The notes beneath the pieces are model-generated. The model was given only the letters and a program-made list of their open reading frames with translations. It was not told where the DNA came from and did no database searches. Both the position numbers and the translations under genes were made by a program. 64,000 nt of DNA from Haliscomenobacter sp040401995. Lineage in GTDB: Bacteria; Bacteroidota; Bacteroidia; Chitinophagales; Saprospiraceae. Location: contig JBBANM010000014.1 in NCBI GenBank assembly GCA_040401995.1, forward strand, positions 1-64,000. Direction: 5' to 3'. Shown piece after piece: positions 1 to 8,768 of the stretch (position 1 is its first letter; every line of letters starts with the position of its first letter).

Positions 1-62
1 TGAAGTGCAATATCGGATTTTATGCTGATTGAGCGTTTTGATGCGTTTGCCCTAGATGTTTT

Positions 63-83
63 TAGGAACTGTTCCTATATTTG
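63..83 (+). promoter_or_regulatory. Promoter -7 box inside a TAGGAAC palindrome
   Basis: TATATTTG at 76-83 matches the Bacteroidota -7 consensus TAnnTTTG. It overlaps a perfect palindrome, TAGGAAC-T-GTTCCTA at 63-77, whose arms equal the tips of the 163-bp foldback element found elsewhere in the window, so this may be a collapsed copy of that element. No TTG -33 box lies at normal spacing. The expected transcript start near 89-90 favours ATG 112 over TTG 85 for the gene that follows. Confidence 0.5.
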
Positions 84-111
84 ATTGTCGATAGACTATA
101 AGTCTCTAAAA

Positions 112-540
112 ATGCCACAAGAAAACATCAATGTAAAAGCTCGCTTGATTCTGTACCATAAAGGTCAGATCTTATTGCTCAAGCAAACCAAACCCAATGG
201 CGGCAACAATACGCTAGTTGGCGGCAATGTGGAGCCAGGGGAAACTGCTCGCCAATCTTTGATTCGCGAGAGCTTTGAAGAAGCGGGCATCATCCTTAAA
301 GCGGAAGATTTACATCTAGTGCATGTACTCCACAAAATCAAAGGCATCCAGCATCGGATCGTGATGTATTTTAAGGCATATCGCTGGGAAGGAAAATTGA
401 AAGCCCGCGAAACGCATAAATTTAAAGAAGCCGAATGGTTTTACCTGGATAATTTGCCCAAAAATTTAACGCAAACCGTAGGGCACGTCCTGAACGAATA
501 CCGCGAAGGCAATTTTTACTCCGAAATTATTGGAAAGTAA
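112..540 (+). CDS. Nudix hydrolase
   Basis: A 142-residue Nudix-fold protein, the family that cleaves nucleoside diphosphates linked to another moiety. The Nudix box is complete: it starts at GNVEPGE and continues with RESFEEAGI, fitting GX5EX7REUXEEXGU, so it should bind metal and be catalytically active. The substrate cannot be read from the sequence; the size and single domain fit MutT/ADP-ribose-type enzymes. An in-frame TTG lies at 85, but the ATG at 112 is preferred because the -7 box at 76-83 puts the transcript start just upstream of it. The gene stands alone and is followed by a strong two-way terminator that it shares with the convergent signal peptidase gene. Confidence 0.85.
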   Translation: MPQENINVKARLILYHKGQILLLKQTKPNGGNNTLVGGNVEPGETARQSLIRESFEEAGIILKAEDLHLVHVLHKIKGIQHRIVMYFKAYRWEGKLKARETHKFKEAEWFYLDNLPKNLTQTVGHVLNEYREGNFYSEIIGK

Positions 541-597
541 TGGCCTTCGCCATCCCTATTTTTTGATTACCTCCGGAACTCATTCATCCAGAGGAAC

Positions 598-637
598 AAA
601 AAAAGCCGATTCTTCTTGTTGAAGAATCGGCTTTTTG
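598..637. terminator. Bidirectional intrinsic terminator
   Basis: Perfect stem AAAGCCGATTCTTC with loop TTGTT, A-run on the left and T-run on the right, placed between two convergent genes. It can stop transcription from both sides. Confidence 0.9.
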
Positions 638-655
638 TATTCAAAAACGGTTTGG

Positions 656-2269
656 TTATTTATTCGAAGCCAAAGTAAACACCCGCTTCCAGTTGATACC
701 ATTGCTGGCTTTTCCTTCGTTGAGCGAGAACCAGATCAACAATGGCCGACCTACTACGTGATCTTCGGGCACAAATCCCCAATAACGAGAATCTTCGGAA
801 TTGTGGCGGTTATCCCCCATCATCCAATAATAATTCTGCTTGAAAGTATATTGAGTAGCTTCCTTGCCATTGATGTAGATCTTATCACCCTTCTCCAGCA
901 ATTTATTATTTTCGTACACTGAAATCACCCGGCGATAAAGCGCAATATTGGCAGGGCTGATCTTGATTGTAGCTCCCTGCTGGGGTATGTAGATCGACCC
1001 GTAGTTGTCGAGCGTCCAATCGGGGAAATGGATGCGATCATAAGGAAAATAATTGCCTGACCCCGGACTTCCTTTCGGCATGGGAATGTGATCTATTTTA
1101 ATGCCTTTATCGAGCGACAGCACCTTTTCTTTTTGCTCCGCATTCAGCACAATGTAGCTGGTATCTCCTACCGATGCGTTGGGATTGTAATCTTCTGCCG
1201 AAATGCCCCATTTCGCAAAGTTTACCGTATTGAAAGATATCGATGGATTTTTAATCAATTTGTAGACGAACTGGATGTTTTTGGGATTGGTTGCTGCCTT
1301 ACCATCAATATATACCTGACGGTCGCGGATTTCTAAGTGATCGCCAGGCAAGCCAATACAACGCTTGATGTAATGGTCCATTTTATCCATCGGGCGTGTT
1401 GTCATCTGTTTCAGCCCCGACTGAATGGCACCCGCAAAAGAAGAAGGGATACTCCCTCGTCGGTAATCGTATACACTCCATGTTCGCTCCGGGAAAATAT
1501 AAACGCTATCCCCTTCTGGATAATTGAACACCACTGGCGAGTTATGATCGATCTTGGTCAATGCTGGCAAACGTTTGTAAGCTAAACTTGGATTGCGCAA
1601 ATAAGACTCGCGATCGATGTATGGAATCCGGTTGTGCAGCAAGGGAATCATCGCCACCGTCTGTGGTAAACGCAAGCCATAGGCAGGTTTGCTTACAAAC
1701 AAGAAATCACCAACCATCAAGGATCCTTCCATGGAAGAGGTCGGAATCACATAGGCTTCAATTAAAAACATGCGAATAAAAGCCGCAGCAAATACAGCAA
1801 AAATGATGGCTTCGGCCCACTCGCGTATGGCTGATTTCCGGTAAGGACTGGATTCTTCTAATTTTTTGAGTGCCCGAGTATTTTTTTCTTCGCGTGCTTT
1901 TTGCAATTCTTCACGGAAAGCTTTTTCTTTTGGAATCGCCGGACCATCATAGGTCTCTTTTTCATTACGGGCTAAATACAAAAAGAAAAAAGGCGTAAAC
2001 AATACAGCGAGTACGCTTTCCCAAAAAGTATAGCGTTTGAAGGAACGCACCATATCAATGGCCATCCCTGCGTAAATGAAGATATTGACTATCGGGAACA
2101 ATAAGAAAAGGGCATGAGTGGGTTTGCGACCAATTAAACGACACCAAACCACAAAATTAAGTCCAGGTATGAGTCCACTGACCTTCGACTCACCACATTT
2201 TTCAAATAAAAAGTATAGACTGATACTCAGCAAAATATAACTGAGAAGAAAAAAGATTGTAAAGCTCAT
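656..2269 (-). CDS. lepB: Signal peptidase I
   Basis: Membrane-bound serine protease that removes signal peptides from exported proteins. The N-terminal third has several hydrophobic segments (a DUF5684-like membrane region seen in Bacteroidota homologues), then a charged linker, then a transmembrane anchor leading to the catalytic domain. Catalytic Ser lies in IPTSSMEGSLMVGDF; the general-base Lys lies in YIKRCIGLPGD; the conserved C-terminal box MGDNRHNSEDSRYWG is present. At 537 residues it is about twice the enterobacterial minimal domain, with a long insertion between the Ser and Lys boxes and another before the C-terminal box, usual for this phylum. The reading frame extends to a TTG at 2302, but ATG 2269 with an upstream AAAGAGA is the better start. 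Confidence 0.95.
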   Translation of the reverse strand: MSFTIFFLLSYILLSISLYFLFEKCGESKVSGLIPGLNFVVWCRLIGRKPTHALFLLFPIVNIFIYAGMAIDMVRSFKRYTFWESVLAVLFTPFFFLYLARNEKETYDGPAIPKEKAFREELQKAREEKNTRALKKLEESSPYRKSAIREWAEAIIFAVFAAAFIRMFLIEAYVIPTSSMEGSLMVGDFLFVSKPAYGLRLPQTVAMIPLLHNRIPYIDRESYLRNPSLAYKRLPALTKIDHNSPVVFNYPEGDSVYIFPERTWSVYDYRRGSIPSSFAGAIQSGLKQMTTRPMDKMDHYIKRCIGLPGDHLEIRDRQVYIDGKAATNPKNIQFVYKLIKNPSISFNTVNFAKWGISAEDYNPNASVGDTSYIVLNAEQKEKVLSLDKGIKIDHIPMPKGSPGSGNYFPYDRIHFPDWTLDNYGSIYIPQQGATIKISPANIALYRRVISVYENNKLLEKGDKIYINGKEATQYTFKQNYYWMMGDNRHNSEDSRYWGFVPEDHVVGRPLLIWFSLNEGKASNGINWKRVFTLASNK

Positions 2270-2480
2270 TGTCTCTTTTTTAAGCAAAGCAAAAAAACGC
2301 AAAGGATCAATATCCCATTACTTATAAGTTGCTATTTCGGATGGAATATTTCATCGCCCATTAAAAATGTTCAAAAAACATCCAAAGATAACCGAAAATG
2401 GGGTTTTTGATCAACCTGGCATTTTTTTTTGCACTGAAGAAAGTTCCGAACAGAGCTGAACAACAAATCTCAACTGAGGT

Positions 2481-2825
2481 TTATTTTACCTCTCCTTCCA
2501 CATACAGTTTTTCTGCTTTGGGTTGTTTGTCGAAGTAAACCTTGATGAGACGTGAAAAATGGCCTTGAGTCCTGGCCGTAAAAACAACTTTAATTTCCGA
2601 CATGGCGCCGGGTTGAATGGCTTCTTCTGGATAATCCGGAATGGTACAGCCGCAGGTTGGCCGTACATTTTGAATGACTACCGGCTCAGCCGAGCAGTTG
2701 CGGAATTTAAAAATACAAGATTGTTCGTCGCCTTTTTCAAGAACGCCAAAATCATAAGTGGTATCCCCAACCCACTGAATACAACCGGTATAGAAAAAAA
2801 GAACAAAAGCAAACAACAGATTCAT
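2481..2825 (-). CDS. DUF1573 lipoprotein
   Basis: A 114-residue protein with a short hydrophobic leader ending in FFYTGC, a plausible lipobox with Cys15. The mature part is one DUF1573 immunoglobulin-like domain: YDFGVLEKGD, then an FKFRN strand, then the diagnostic CGCTIPDYPEE, then IQPG. DUF1573 proteins are common in Bacteroidota, exported, and of unknown function. It lies 12 bases downstream of the DUF2452 gene on the same strand, so the two are probably co-transcribed. Confidence 0.85.
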   Translation of the reverse strand: MNLLFAFVLFFYTGCIQWVGDTTYDFGVLEKGDEQSCIFKFRNCSAEPVVIQNVRPTCGCTIPDYPEEAIQPGAMSEIKVVFTARTQGHFSRLIKVYFDKQPKAEKLYVEGEVK

Positions 2826-2836
2826 ATATTCCTGGT

Positions 2837-3298
2837 TTACAGCGGCAAATCGCCCGTTTCCAGTACATCCCAGGTGTGATCAGCCAGCAATTTAACGGAA
2901 GCAACAAACTCAAGAGAACTTGAAGCGCCCCATTCCCGCGGACCAATCAACGACAGGAAGTACTTCCCGTTAGAACGTTGGTAGAGGTGGTAAATTTTAC
3001 CAATCAGGGGTTCAAAATTCATGTCGGCGCGGTATATTTTTTCCGAAACCAACATCCGTGATTTTATGGCTTGCGCTTGCTCAGCCAAAAGGGCAATCTG
3101 GGCACGAATTTGATCCAGCTGCATGTCGGTTTGCTCATACATCGCGGAAAACGCTCGTCCTTTCAGTTTTCCAGTATCTTCTGGCCGTATTTCCACTCCG
3201 CCGCGGGTATGCGCATACGGGAGCAGATGCGGGTTTTCAGCAATATCCTCAACATCAATGGGATTAATAAAAGTATTGTTTTCCGACGGATTTGACAT
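2837..3298 (-). CDS. DUF2452 family protein
   Basis: A 153-residue soluble protein without signal peptide. The stretch GRAFSAMYEQTDMQLDQI, followed by an amphipathic helix and a YHLYQRSNGKYFLSLIGP segment, is what I recognise as the DUF2452 family, found in bacteria and some eukaryotes with no established function. The frame continues upstream to a non-ATG start at 3355, but ATG 3298 begins the natural protein. It is the upstream gene of a likely two-gene operon with the DUF1573 lipoprotein; the terminator of the next gene lies just upstream. Confidence 0.7.
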   Translation of the reverse strand: MSNPSENNTFINPIDVEDIAENPHLLPYAHTRGGVEIRPEDTGKLKGRAFSAMYEQTDMQLDQIRAQIALLAEQAQAIKSRMLVSEKIYRADMNFEPLIGKIYHLYQRSNGKYFLSLIGPREWGASSSLEFVASVKLLADHTWDVLETGDLPL

Positions 3299-3356
3299 GG
3301 CGCGTTGTATTTTGACTGGTGAAACGCATATTTTCTCACTTGGTTGTAAATCCAAA

Positions 3357-3394
3357 CAAAAAATGCTCTTGGAGCAAAACTACCCCAAGAGCAT
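3357..3394 (-). terminator. Intrinsic terminator of the coiled-coil gene
   Basis: Stem ATGCTCTTGG/CCAAGAGCAT followed, on the minus strand, by a run of T. It lies directly downstream of the gene at 3445-4434. Confidence 0.85.
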
Positions 3395-3444
3395 AGAGAG
3401 AAAATATTGCAGGTAAGTTTTTGGGACTTACTTCTGTTATTCGA

Positions 3445-4434
3445 TTAGTTCAACTTGAAGCTAGTAGTACCAGCCAAGTAGCCTTTGTTGTATACTTCCA
3501 CTTTGTAGGTGCCAGCAGCAAATGGCTGACCAGGATTCCAGCTGGCACAAACTTGTGCTTCGCTGCGGTTGTAGCTAGTTTCTTTGGCTTTGGTAAAACG
3601 GATACCATCGCCATTGTCGTTGTTAAATACCCCAGAACCCAAGTTTTCTACCGCCAAAGTTTCGCCAGTAGGGTTGATGATCCGGATGTGGAAAGTTTCT
3701 TTGCCTGCTTCAGCTACTTCGTTGATGGTTGTTTTGAAACAAACATCGATCTGATCTACGCTTTTAGCTGATTTTTTCTTGGAAGGTTTACCCGATTCCT
3801 TAATGGCCAAGCTGGTAGCTTCTACATCTTTTACTTTGATAACTGATGCAGCATTTACTTTTTTAGAAAGTACTTCTTTGGTTTTAGCCAATTCGTCTCT
3901 TTCTGCTTCCGTTGCAGCTTTAGCAGCAGCAATTTCTTCCTTGCTCTTACGCTCGGTTTGTAGTTCGCCTGAAAGCTGTTCTTTTTCGCCGCTGATACGG
4001 GTTACATCGCCTTGCAGTTGCTCTTTTTCAGCGGTCAATTGGTTGATTTGCGCCAAATAACCTTTGATTTGCGACTGTAATTTGCCCATTTCAGCACGCG
4101 CATTCGTCAAATCACCTTTGTTCTTCAACAACCCGTCGATTTTGGTTTTTGACGCTGTCAATTCTTGTTTTTGGCTATCGATCAAGGCATTCAATTCTTC
4201 ATTGCTGCCTCGCATTTCTTCCAATTCAGAAAGCGCAGAGTAGTATTGTTTTTCCAATTCTGCTTTGAGCTTTTCAGATTCACTTAGGTTAGCAGAAAGC
4301 TGTTGGTTCTCAGAACTTTTTTTGCTCATGTTAAAGAACAAAAAACCGCTAAGGATTAGTAACGCGATAATTACGGCGATTGCTACCCCTAAAAGCGTTT
4401 TTTGAGAATTTGGTCCAGAGCTGGTTGTTGTCAT
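3445..4434 (-). CDS. Membrane-anchored coiled-coil protein
   Basis: A 329-residue protein in three parts. Residues about 13-35 are one hydrophobic segment after a short polar N-terminus, so it is probably anchored in the inner membrane with the rest in the periplasm. Residues about 40-200 are a long, highly charged coiled coil rich in E, K, Q, L and A. After a Lys/Ser-rich linker (GKPSKKKSAKS) the last ~110 residues look like a compact beta domain (CFKTTINEVAEAGKETFHIR to the C-terminus). This architecture occurs widely in Bacteroidota without an assigned role; a cell-envelope spacer is possible. TAAATTTG about 75 bases upstream, overlapping the neighbouring gene's leader region, could be its -7 box. 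Confidence 0.75.
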   Translation of the reverse strand: MTTTSSGPNSQKTLLGVAIAVIIALLILSGFLFFNMSKKSSENQQLSANLSESEKLKAELEKQYYSALSELEEMRGSNEELNALIDSQKQELTASKTKIDGLLKNKGDLTNARAEMGKLQSQIKGYLAQINQLTAEKEQLQGDVTRISGEKEQLSGELQTERKSKEEIAAAKAATEAERDELAKTKEVLSKKVNAASVIKVKDVEATSLAIKESGKPSKKKSAKSVDQIDVCFKTTINEVAEAGKETFHIRIINPTGETLAVENLGSGVFNNDNGDGIRFTKAKETSYNRSEAQVCASWNPGQPFAAGTYKVEVYNKGYLAGTTSFKLN

Positions 4435-4568
4435 TGTTAGTTGATTTTATGAGAAAAATATAAAGTGATTGCAAAACGAGACGGAGTTTGCTATTATTGC
4501 TTCATTCTACGGCAAATTTAACATATTGAAATCATTTCTAATTGATTTCAATCAAAAAAACAAACCAC

Positions 4569-5327
4569 ATGCTCGAACAGATCGATATTGCCAATGTACT
4601 CTTCTTGGACATTGAGACCGTCAGCTCTCAGCGTCAGTTTTCAGATCTTTCGGAAACTTTCCAAGATTTGTGGCGACACAAAAGCGCTTCCATGCGCAGT
4701 GGGAATACAGAACTAGATCCTGACGAAGAATTTGCGCAACTCTACAAAGACCGCGCTGCGATTTATGGTGAATTTGGCAAAATCATCTGTATTTCGGTAG
4801 GTATTGTACGGCGTGATAAGGAAGATAAAAAACTGCGGGTACGATTGAAATCGTTTGCCGGAGATGATGAAGCTCAAATTTTGCGCGATTTCTCGGAATT
4901 ATTGGATCAATACTATTCCGACCCCAACCGCTCCTATCTTTGCGGGCACAACATCAAAGAATTTGACATCCCCTATGTCTGTCGGCGTTTGGTGGTACAT
5001 CAGTTGGCTTTTCCGCGAGCGTTGGAGCTGGAAGGGAAAAAACCTTGGGAAACCAAACATTTGGTGGACACCATGGAGCTCTGGAAATTTGGCGACCGTA
5101 AAAGTTATACTTCATTAAAGGTATTGGCTGCTCTGCTTGATTTTCCTTCTCCAAAAGAAGACATCGATGGCAGCCAGGTTGGACGCGTTTACTGGGAAGA
5201 GCAAGACATTGATCGCATCTCTTTTTATTGTGAAAAAGATGTGCTTGCTACGGTACAGCTGTTTTTAAGATTCCGGCGTATGCCCATCTTGGAGGAAGAC
5301 CAAGTTAGTCATCTGCGTCAAGAATAA
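4569..5327 (+). CDS. 3'-5' exonuclease, PolB-like DnaQ fold
   Basis: A 252-residue protein of the predicted 3'-5' exonuclease family related to the proofreading domain of family-B polymerases. The three metal-binding motifs are visible: ExoI NVLFLDIET near the N-terminus, ExoII CGHNIKEFDIPYVCRR in the middle, and ExoIII YCEKDVLATV near the C-terminus. No polymerase domain follows. It probably trims single-stranded DNA or RNA ends; its substrate is unknown. The frame opens at a TTG (4542), but ATG 4569 is the first ATG and directly precedes conserved sequence. It is divergent from the coiled-coil gene and convergent with the unknown 485-residue gene. Confidence 0.85.
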   Translation: MLEQIDIANVLFLDIETVSSQRQFSDLSETFQDLWRHKSASMRSGNTELDPDEEFAQLYKDRAAIYGEFGKIICISVGIVRRDKEDKKLRVRLKSFAGDDEAQILRDFSELLDQYYSDPNRSYLCGHNIKEFDIPYVCRRLVVHQLAFPRALELEGKKPWETKHLVDTMELWKFGDRKSYTSLKVLAALLDFPSPKEDIDGSQVGRVYWEEQDIDRISFYCEKDVLATVQLFLRFRRMPILEEDQVSHLRQE

Positions 5328-5337
5328 AGGTAAGTAG

Positions 5338-6795
5338 CTAAACTAAGGCTACTCCATTGCATTCTTCCAAAAGCCAATAACGGTTCATTACATTATCGGT
5401 AGTTTCAATTTTTTGGCGTAACGCTGCCAGCTTTTCTTCCAGCACCGGCTTGGCAAAAGTTGAAGCTTGGTGTTTGTAGGTGACTAATTTTTTGACAAAA
5501 CGCAAAAAATTGGTGTAGCCGCGACGTTCTTCGGTGGTAATCCTCCGGTTGCGGATGATGTAAATGCGAAGCGTTTCGATCAACGATAATAGCGCTTCGG
5601 TATCGCGCATGGCAAAATAAGTACGAAGTAGCAAAAAGTTAGCGCTGAGGTGGTATTTTACATCCGTATACTTCACCGTTAATAAAGGTGTGAGAGCATC
5701 GCGGTATTTCTTTTTATTGTAATAGAGGTTGGCCAAGTTGTAGTTGTAAGCATTTTCTTTACGATCGGGGAGTAGAAAATCTCGGTAATCTTGCAAAAAA
5801 TTCTCAGTCCACTCAAACTCCTTCAAGCTACAACCTAAAGTAGCAATGTTCTTATAACTCCATTCTGAGATAATGCCGTGGGTTAATACCAGTCCTTGCG
5901 GCAGCGCTTGCTGGTACAATTCAAAAAGCTCTTTTTGGTAGACGCTTTGTCCGGCATTAATTTGGCGGATACAATAATTGGAGGCAAAACTAAAAAGGTC
6001 TTCTTTTTCAGGGGGTGAAAATTTATCTGCCTGGGTAGCAAAAAGATCCTTTAATCGTTGATAATACTGGGGGTCGTTTTCGTTTTTTAAACTAAGTAAA
6101 ATATTGTGGTACAGCTCGATGGATATTTTCTGATCTTGGTCTTGCTTCAAATATCCCTGATCAATATAACGAACAACTGATTCCAACAGACCCAGATCAT
6201 AGGAAGTATTCATGAGCATCGAGTTGCCAATTAAATGACAGCCATTGCGCATTTTTTCCGACATAAAATACTGATCGAGGTGGTGGTACATCTGTTGAAG
6301 GGTATCTGATTTAGAGCGGTCTACATATTGCCCGCCGTAGTATCCTAAAAGATAATTGAGTCGGTATTGTGCAAAATGGTAATTTCCATCCCGATAAGGA
6401 TAACTCAGGAGTTGTTTTTCAAGTTGTTTGGCACGATTGGTCAGCAAATCAAACTGATTGCGTTCATAAGCTTCTTCTAAGGTATAGACTTCCTCCAGCA
6501 AGGGTTGAGCCTCAAAATGCACCTGAGCTAAAAATCTATGAAACAATTTTTTCAGGTTGGACATCACGTTGTGCAACTTTTGCTCATCATAAGCGCTACT
6601 TGGATACAATAAGGTATACGTCTTTTCTTTATTGACTCCTACCTTACCTTTTTCCAGGTGCCCCAGGATGATATCCAGCAACTGGCAGGTCTTTTTGTGC
6701 TGGTTAAAAAAGGGGGATTGCACAAAAGCCCTGAATCTTTCGCGGTCTTTACTCGGCAAATCTTGCAAATATTTCACCAGTTTACTGTCCAACAT
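5338..6795 (-). CDS. Uncharacterised alpha-helical protein (485 aa)
   Basis: I do not recognise a named family. The protein has no signal peptide and no membrane segment. It is almost entirely predicted helix, with repeated patterns of aromatic-rich pairs (for example YNYNLANLYYNKKKYRDAL) that resemble tetratricopeptide-type helical hairpins in its C-terminal half. The N-terminal 60 residues (MLDSKLVKYLQDLPSKDRER, followed by an FVQSPFFNQHKKT segment) look like a conserved head domain. A cytosolic scaffold or regulator is possible. It ends 10 bases from the convergent exonuclease gene, and its upstream side faces the promoter of the first small-RNA unit. Confidence 0.7.
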   Translation of the reverse strand: MLDSKLVKYLQDLPSKDRERFRAFVQSPFFNQHKKTCQLLDIILGHLEKGKVGVNKEKTYTLLYPSSAYDEQKLHNVMSNLKKLFHRFLAQVHFEAQPLLEEVYTLEEAYERNQFDLLTNRAKQLEKQLLSYPYRDGNYHFAQYRLNYLLGYYGGQYVDRSKSDTLQQMYHHLDQYFMSEKMRNGCHLIGNSMLMNTSYDLGLLESVVRYIDQGYLKQDQDQKISIELYHNILLSLKNENDPQYYQRLKDLFATQADKFSPPEKEDLFSFASNYCIRQINAGQSVYQKELFELYQQALPQGLVLTHGIISEWSYKNIATLGCSLKEFEWTENFLQDYRDFLLPDRKENAYNYNLANLYYNKKKYRDALTPLLTVKYTDVKYHLSANFLLLRTYFAMRDTEALLSLIETLRIYIIRNRRITTEERRGYTNFLRFVKKLVTYKHQASTFAKPVLEEKLAALRQKIETTDNVMNRYWLLEECNGVALV

Positions 6796-6884
6796 AAGCC
6801 AAAAAGATTAAAAATGATTCAATAAAAATAAAATAAATCATTGAATTTCAGTAGTTAAATATTTTATTTTTATTTTTTTGTTTT

Positions 6885-6937
6885 CCAGTAACTTTCAAAA
6901 TTGTACTATTTTTCAGCTCAAGGGTCGCTTACTTTTG
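6885..6937 (+). promoter_or_regulatory. sRNA-family promoter, diverged copy
   Basis: CCAGTAA at 6885, TGTACTA at 6902 and a perfect -7 box TACTTTTG at 6930-6937. The spacings (45 bases from CCAGTAA to the -7 box, 28 from TGTACT to the -7 box) are identical to those of the three promoters at 9.9, 10.6 and 11.2 kb, although the intervening sequence differs. Confidence 0.7.
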
Positions 6938-6942
6938 TAGAG

Positions 6943-7196
6943 TAAACAACAAGAAAGGTTTTTTTCCTGAAGTTTACTGCGCCTCACGCTAGGCAAATTA
7001 TAATTCCATATTCACGACGACGACTTAAGTTTTTTTTACGACGACCTAATTTTTTTTTGACGACGACCACTACTGACAGATTTAATCCTACATTTTTTTT
7101 AAAGGCACAAGATTGCCTTACTGACGCTGGTTATAAAGTTATAATCTCATGATGATAAAGGGTATTCCGGGCAACCGCGATACCCTTTTTGTTTTT
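6943..7196 (+). ncRNA. Candidate small RNA, diverged member
   Basis: This stretch has no credible gene. It starts just after the shared promoter and ends in a hairpin terminator (AGGGTAT/ATACCCT, 7159-7186, then T-run). It keeps short landmarks of the other copies: ACTACTGAC near 7070 and TTATAATCTCATGA near 7138 (TTATAATCCCATGA elsewhere). The middle is different, with three ACGACGAC blocks separated by T-runs (7013-7070) and a small hairpin AAAGGCA/TGCCTT. The transcript start is inferred from the -7 box. The remaining 6796-6884 is AT-rich upstream sequence of the minus-strand gene. Confidence 0.5.
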
Positions 7197-7257
7197 TACG
7201 CAAAAACAGAAACAGAGGTTGCAAAAAGTACCAGTTTTACCATTTCTGAATGGGTAT

Positions 7258-7299
7258 AAAAAATCCCGAGGCAAAAGAATTGACCTCGGGATTTTTTTT
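7258..7299. terminator. Bidirectional intrinsic terminator
   Basis: Stem AATCCCGAGG/CCTCGGGATT with T-runs on both strands. It ends the haloperoxidase-like gene on the minus strand and backs up the sRNA terminator on the plus strand. Confidence 0.85.
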
Positions 7300-7332
7300 A
7301 TATCAGCAATTATCGATGAAAGAGGGTCCTCA

Positions 7333-8739
7333 TTACTTACGCCAGCTAAATTTGTTGATTTTTGCCGCAATACCATAACCCAAGTTCACACCGCTGGTGT
7401 AGTCCATCCGGAAGTGAACCCCGATTGGAATACGCGAATAGCCATTTTCTTCGGCCATTTCTCGGAAATTCTTGAAAGTACGAGGCTTTCCAACGAATTC
7501 CGTACGGCCTTCATGGCAACGGTCGGTCATGGCGTAGCTGGTACCATAAATAGCTTCCAAAACACCCGCTGCAGCACCGCCAAAGGTAGCATGACCGGAA
7601 GGATAAGCAGGAAACGGCGGCGTAAAATAACGACCAGAACCATCCGGGCACATGATAGAGTTCCAACTTTCACCACCAGGAATCACCTGGCGGATGTAGT
7701 CCACTGGACGCTGGTAATTAAACCGGTATTTTTCATGCCAAGCTCTAACGCCAGCATCGTTCAAAGCAAATCCCATGCGTGCGTATGTCTCAGCAGCAAC
7801 AGCCAAAGAGGGTTGTTCTTTTTCTACTACTTGATTGGCAACAGCAACCCAGCGGCCTGCAGGTGTAAAGGTAAGTGCGGGGCAATCGTCGCTCCAGAAA
7901 TCAGCGATCCATTTATCCTCTGATTGCAGGTTGCTTGCTCTAACCTGATTTACAGAGCGGAATGTTTCTAATGCCTGTTTGTAGATTTCTGAGCTAGGAT
8001 CCTTGCTGTAAGGAAGCGGAGCAGGAATTATATCAGTTTCATCCGCAGCAAAAGTGCGTACTTTTCCCCAATACGGCAATAAAGCCTTAGAATAATCAGG
8101 AAAAGTAGGCTGCCATTTGCCCTCGCCAGTTGGCGGAACGTAATTGGGATCCGTAGTACGCAACCAGGACTCATGACCAAGGGCATCCGTTTTACCCCAA
8201 GCATGGATGGTGGTGGCTACTTGACGGCCATACTCTACTGAACGCACATATACTTCGTTGGGAATCTCTTTGCGGAATTGATCATTCCATTTTTGCTCTA
8301 ATGCAAACAATTGGAACAGTTGAGCAGCTGGGGCGGTAGGGAAAAACAATGAAAACCCTTTTGCTGTTGCTGCATTATACACCGTAGGCCAGTGGTAACT
8401 CTCACCATTTACAATTTCTGGCACATCCAAGCCCTGGAAGTAACCATCAAAAGAAGTGTATTTATTTTCCATACCCGGGATCAAGGCTTCATAACCGATC
8501 AACCCCAAATATGCAGTAGTACGTCCAGCGATTGGCGGTCGATAACCTGCTGTAAAGCGCTCCAAATCCAAGAACACTTCGTTGTATTCCCTAGCGATGT
8601 CAGATTTGTATTTGGTAGGATCACCATTTAAGGTTACAGTGGTGTCTCCGCCATTTGAATCTTTTACGCAAGAAGACGCTGCTAAAAGAAGGAGGACAAA
8701 AAGAGTCCCCAATTTTGAAAAATGTACCCAGTTTTTCAT
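7333..8739 (-). CDS. Vanadium-dependent haloperoxidase-like (PAP2) lipoprotein
   Basis: A 468-residue exported protein with a signal peptide ending in LAASSC (lipidated Cys24). The C-terminal third carries the three phosphate/vanadate-binding motifs of the PAP2/vanadium-haloperoxidase superfamily: K337-x6-R344-P, PSGH at 380-383, and R436-x5-H442 (SRIPIGVHF). All residues expected to bind the cofactor are present, and the all-helical N-terminal domain matches the long haloperoxidase branch rather than short phosphatases. Whether it oxidises halides or acts as an acid phosphatase cannot be decided from sequence. It lies 29 bases downstream of another lipoprotein gene and is probably its operon partner. 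Confidence 0.85.
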   Translation of the reverse strand: MKNWVHFSKLGTLFVLLLLAASSCVKDSNGGDTTVTLNGDPTKYKSDIAREYNEVFLDLERFTAGYRPPIAGRTTAYLGLIGYEALIPGMENKYTSFDGYFQGLDVPEIVNGESYHWPTVYNAATAKGFSLFFPTAPAAQLFQLFALEQKWNDQFRKEIPNEVYVRSVEYGRQVATTIHAWGKTDALGHESWLRTTDPNYVPPTGEGKWQPTFPDYSKALLPYWGKVRTFAADETDIIPAPLPYSKDPSSEIYKQALETFRSVNQVRASNLQSEDKWIADFWSDDCPALTFTPAGRWVAVANQVVEKEQPSLAVAAETYARMGFALNDAGVRAWHEKYRFNYQRPVDYIRQVIPGGESWNSIMCPDGSGRYFTPPFPAYPSGHATFGGAAAGVLEAIYGTSYAMTDRCHEGRTEFVGKPRTFKNFREMAEENGYSRIPIGVHFRMDYTSGVNLGYGIAAKINKFSWRK

Positions 8740-8768
8740 CGGATCATAAGATGTTAGTAGTTAAAAAA

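Noticed and set aside
7189..7923. 244-codon plus-strand frame opposite the haloperoxidase-like gene
   Set aside because: It starts within a terminator region and lies antisense to a gene with intact catalytic motifs.
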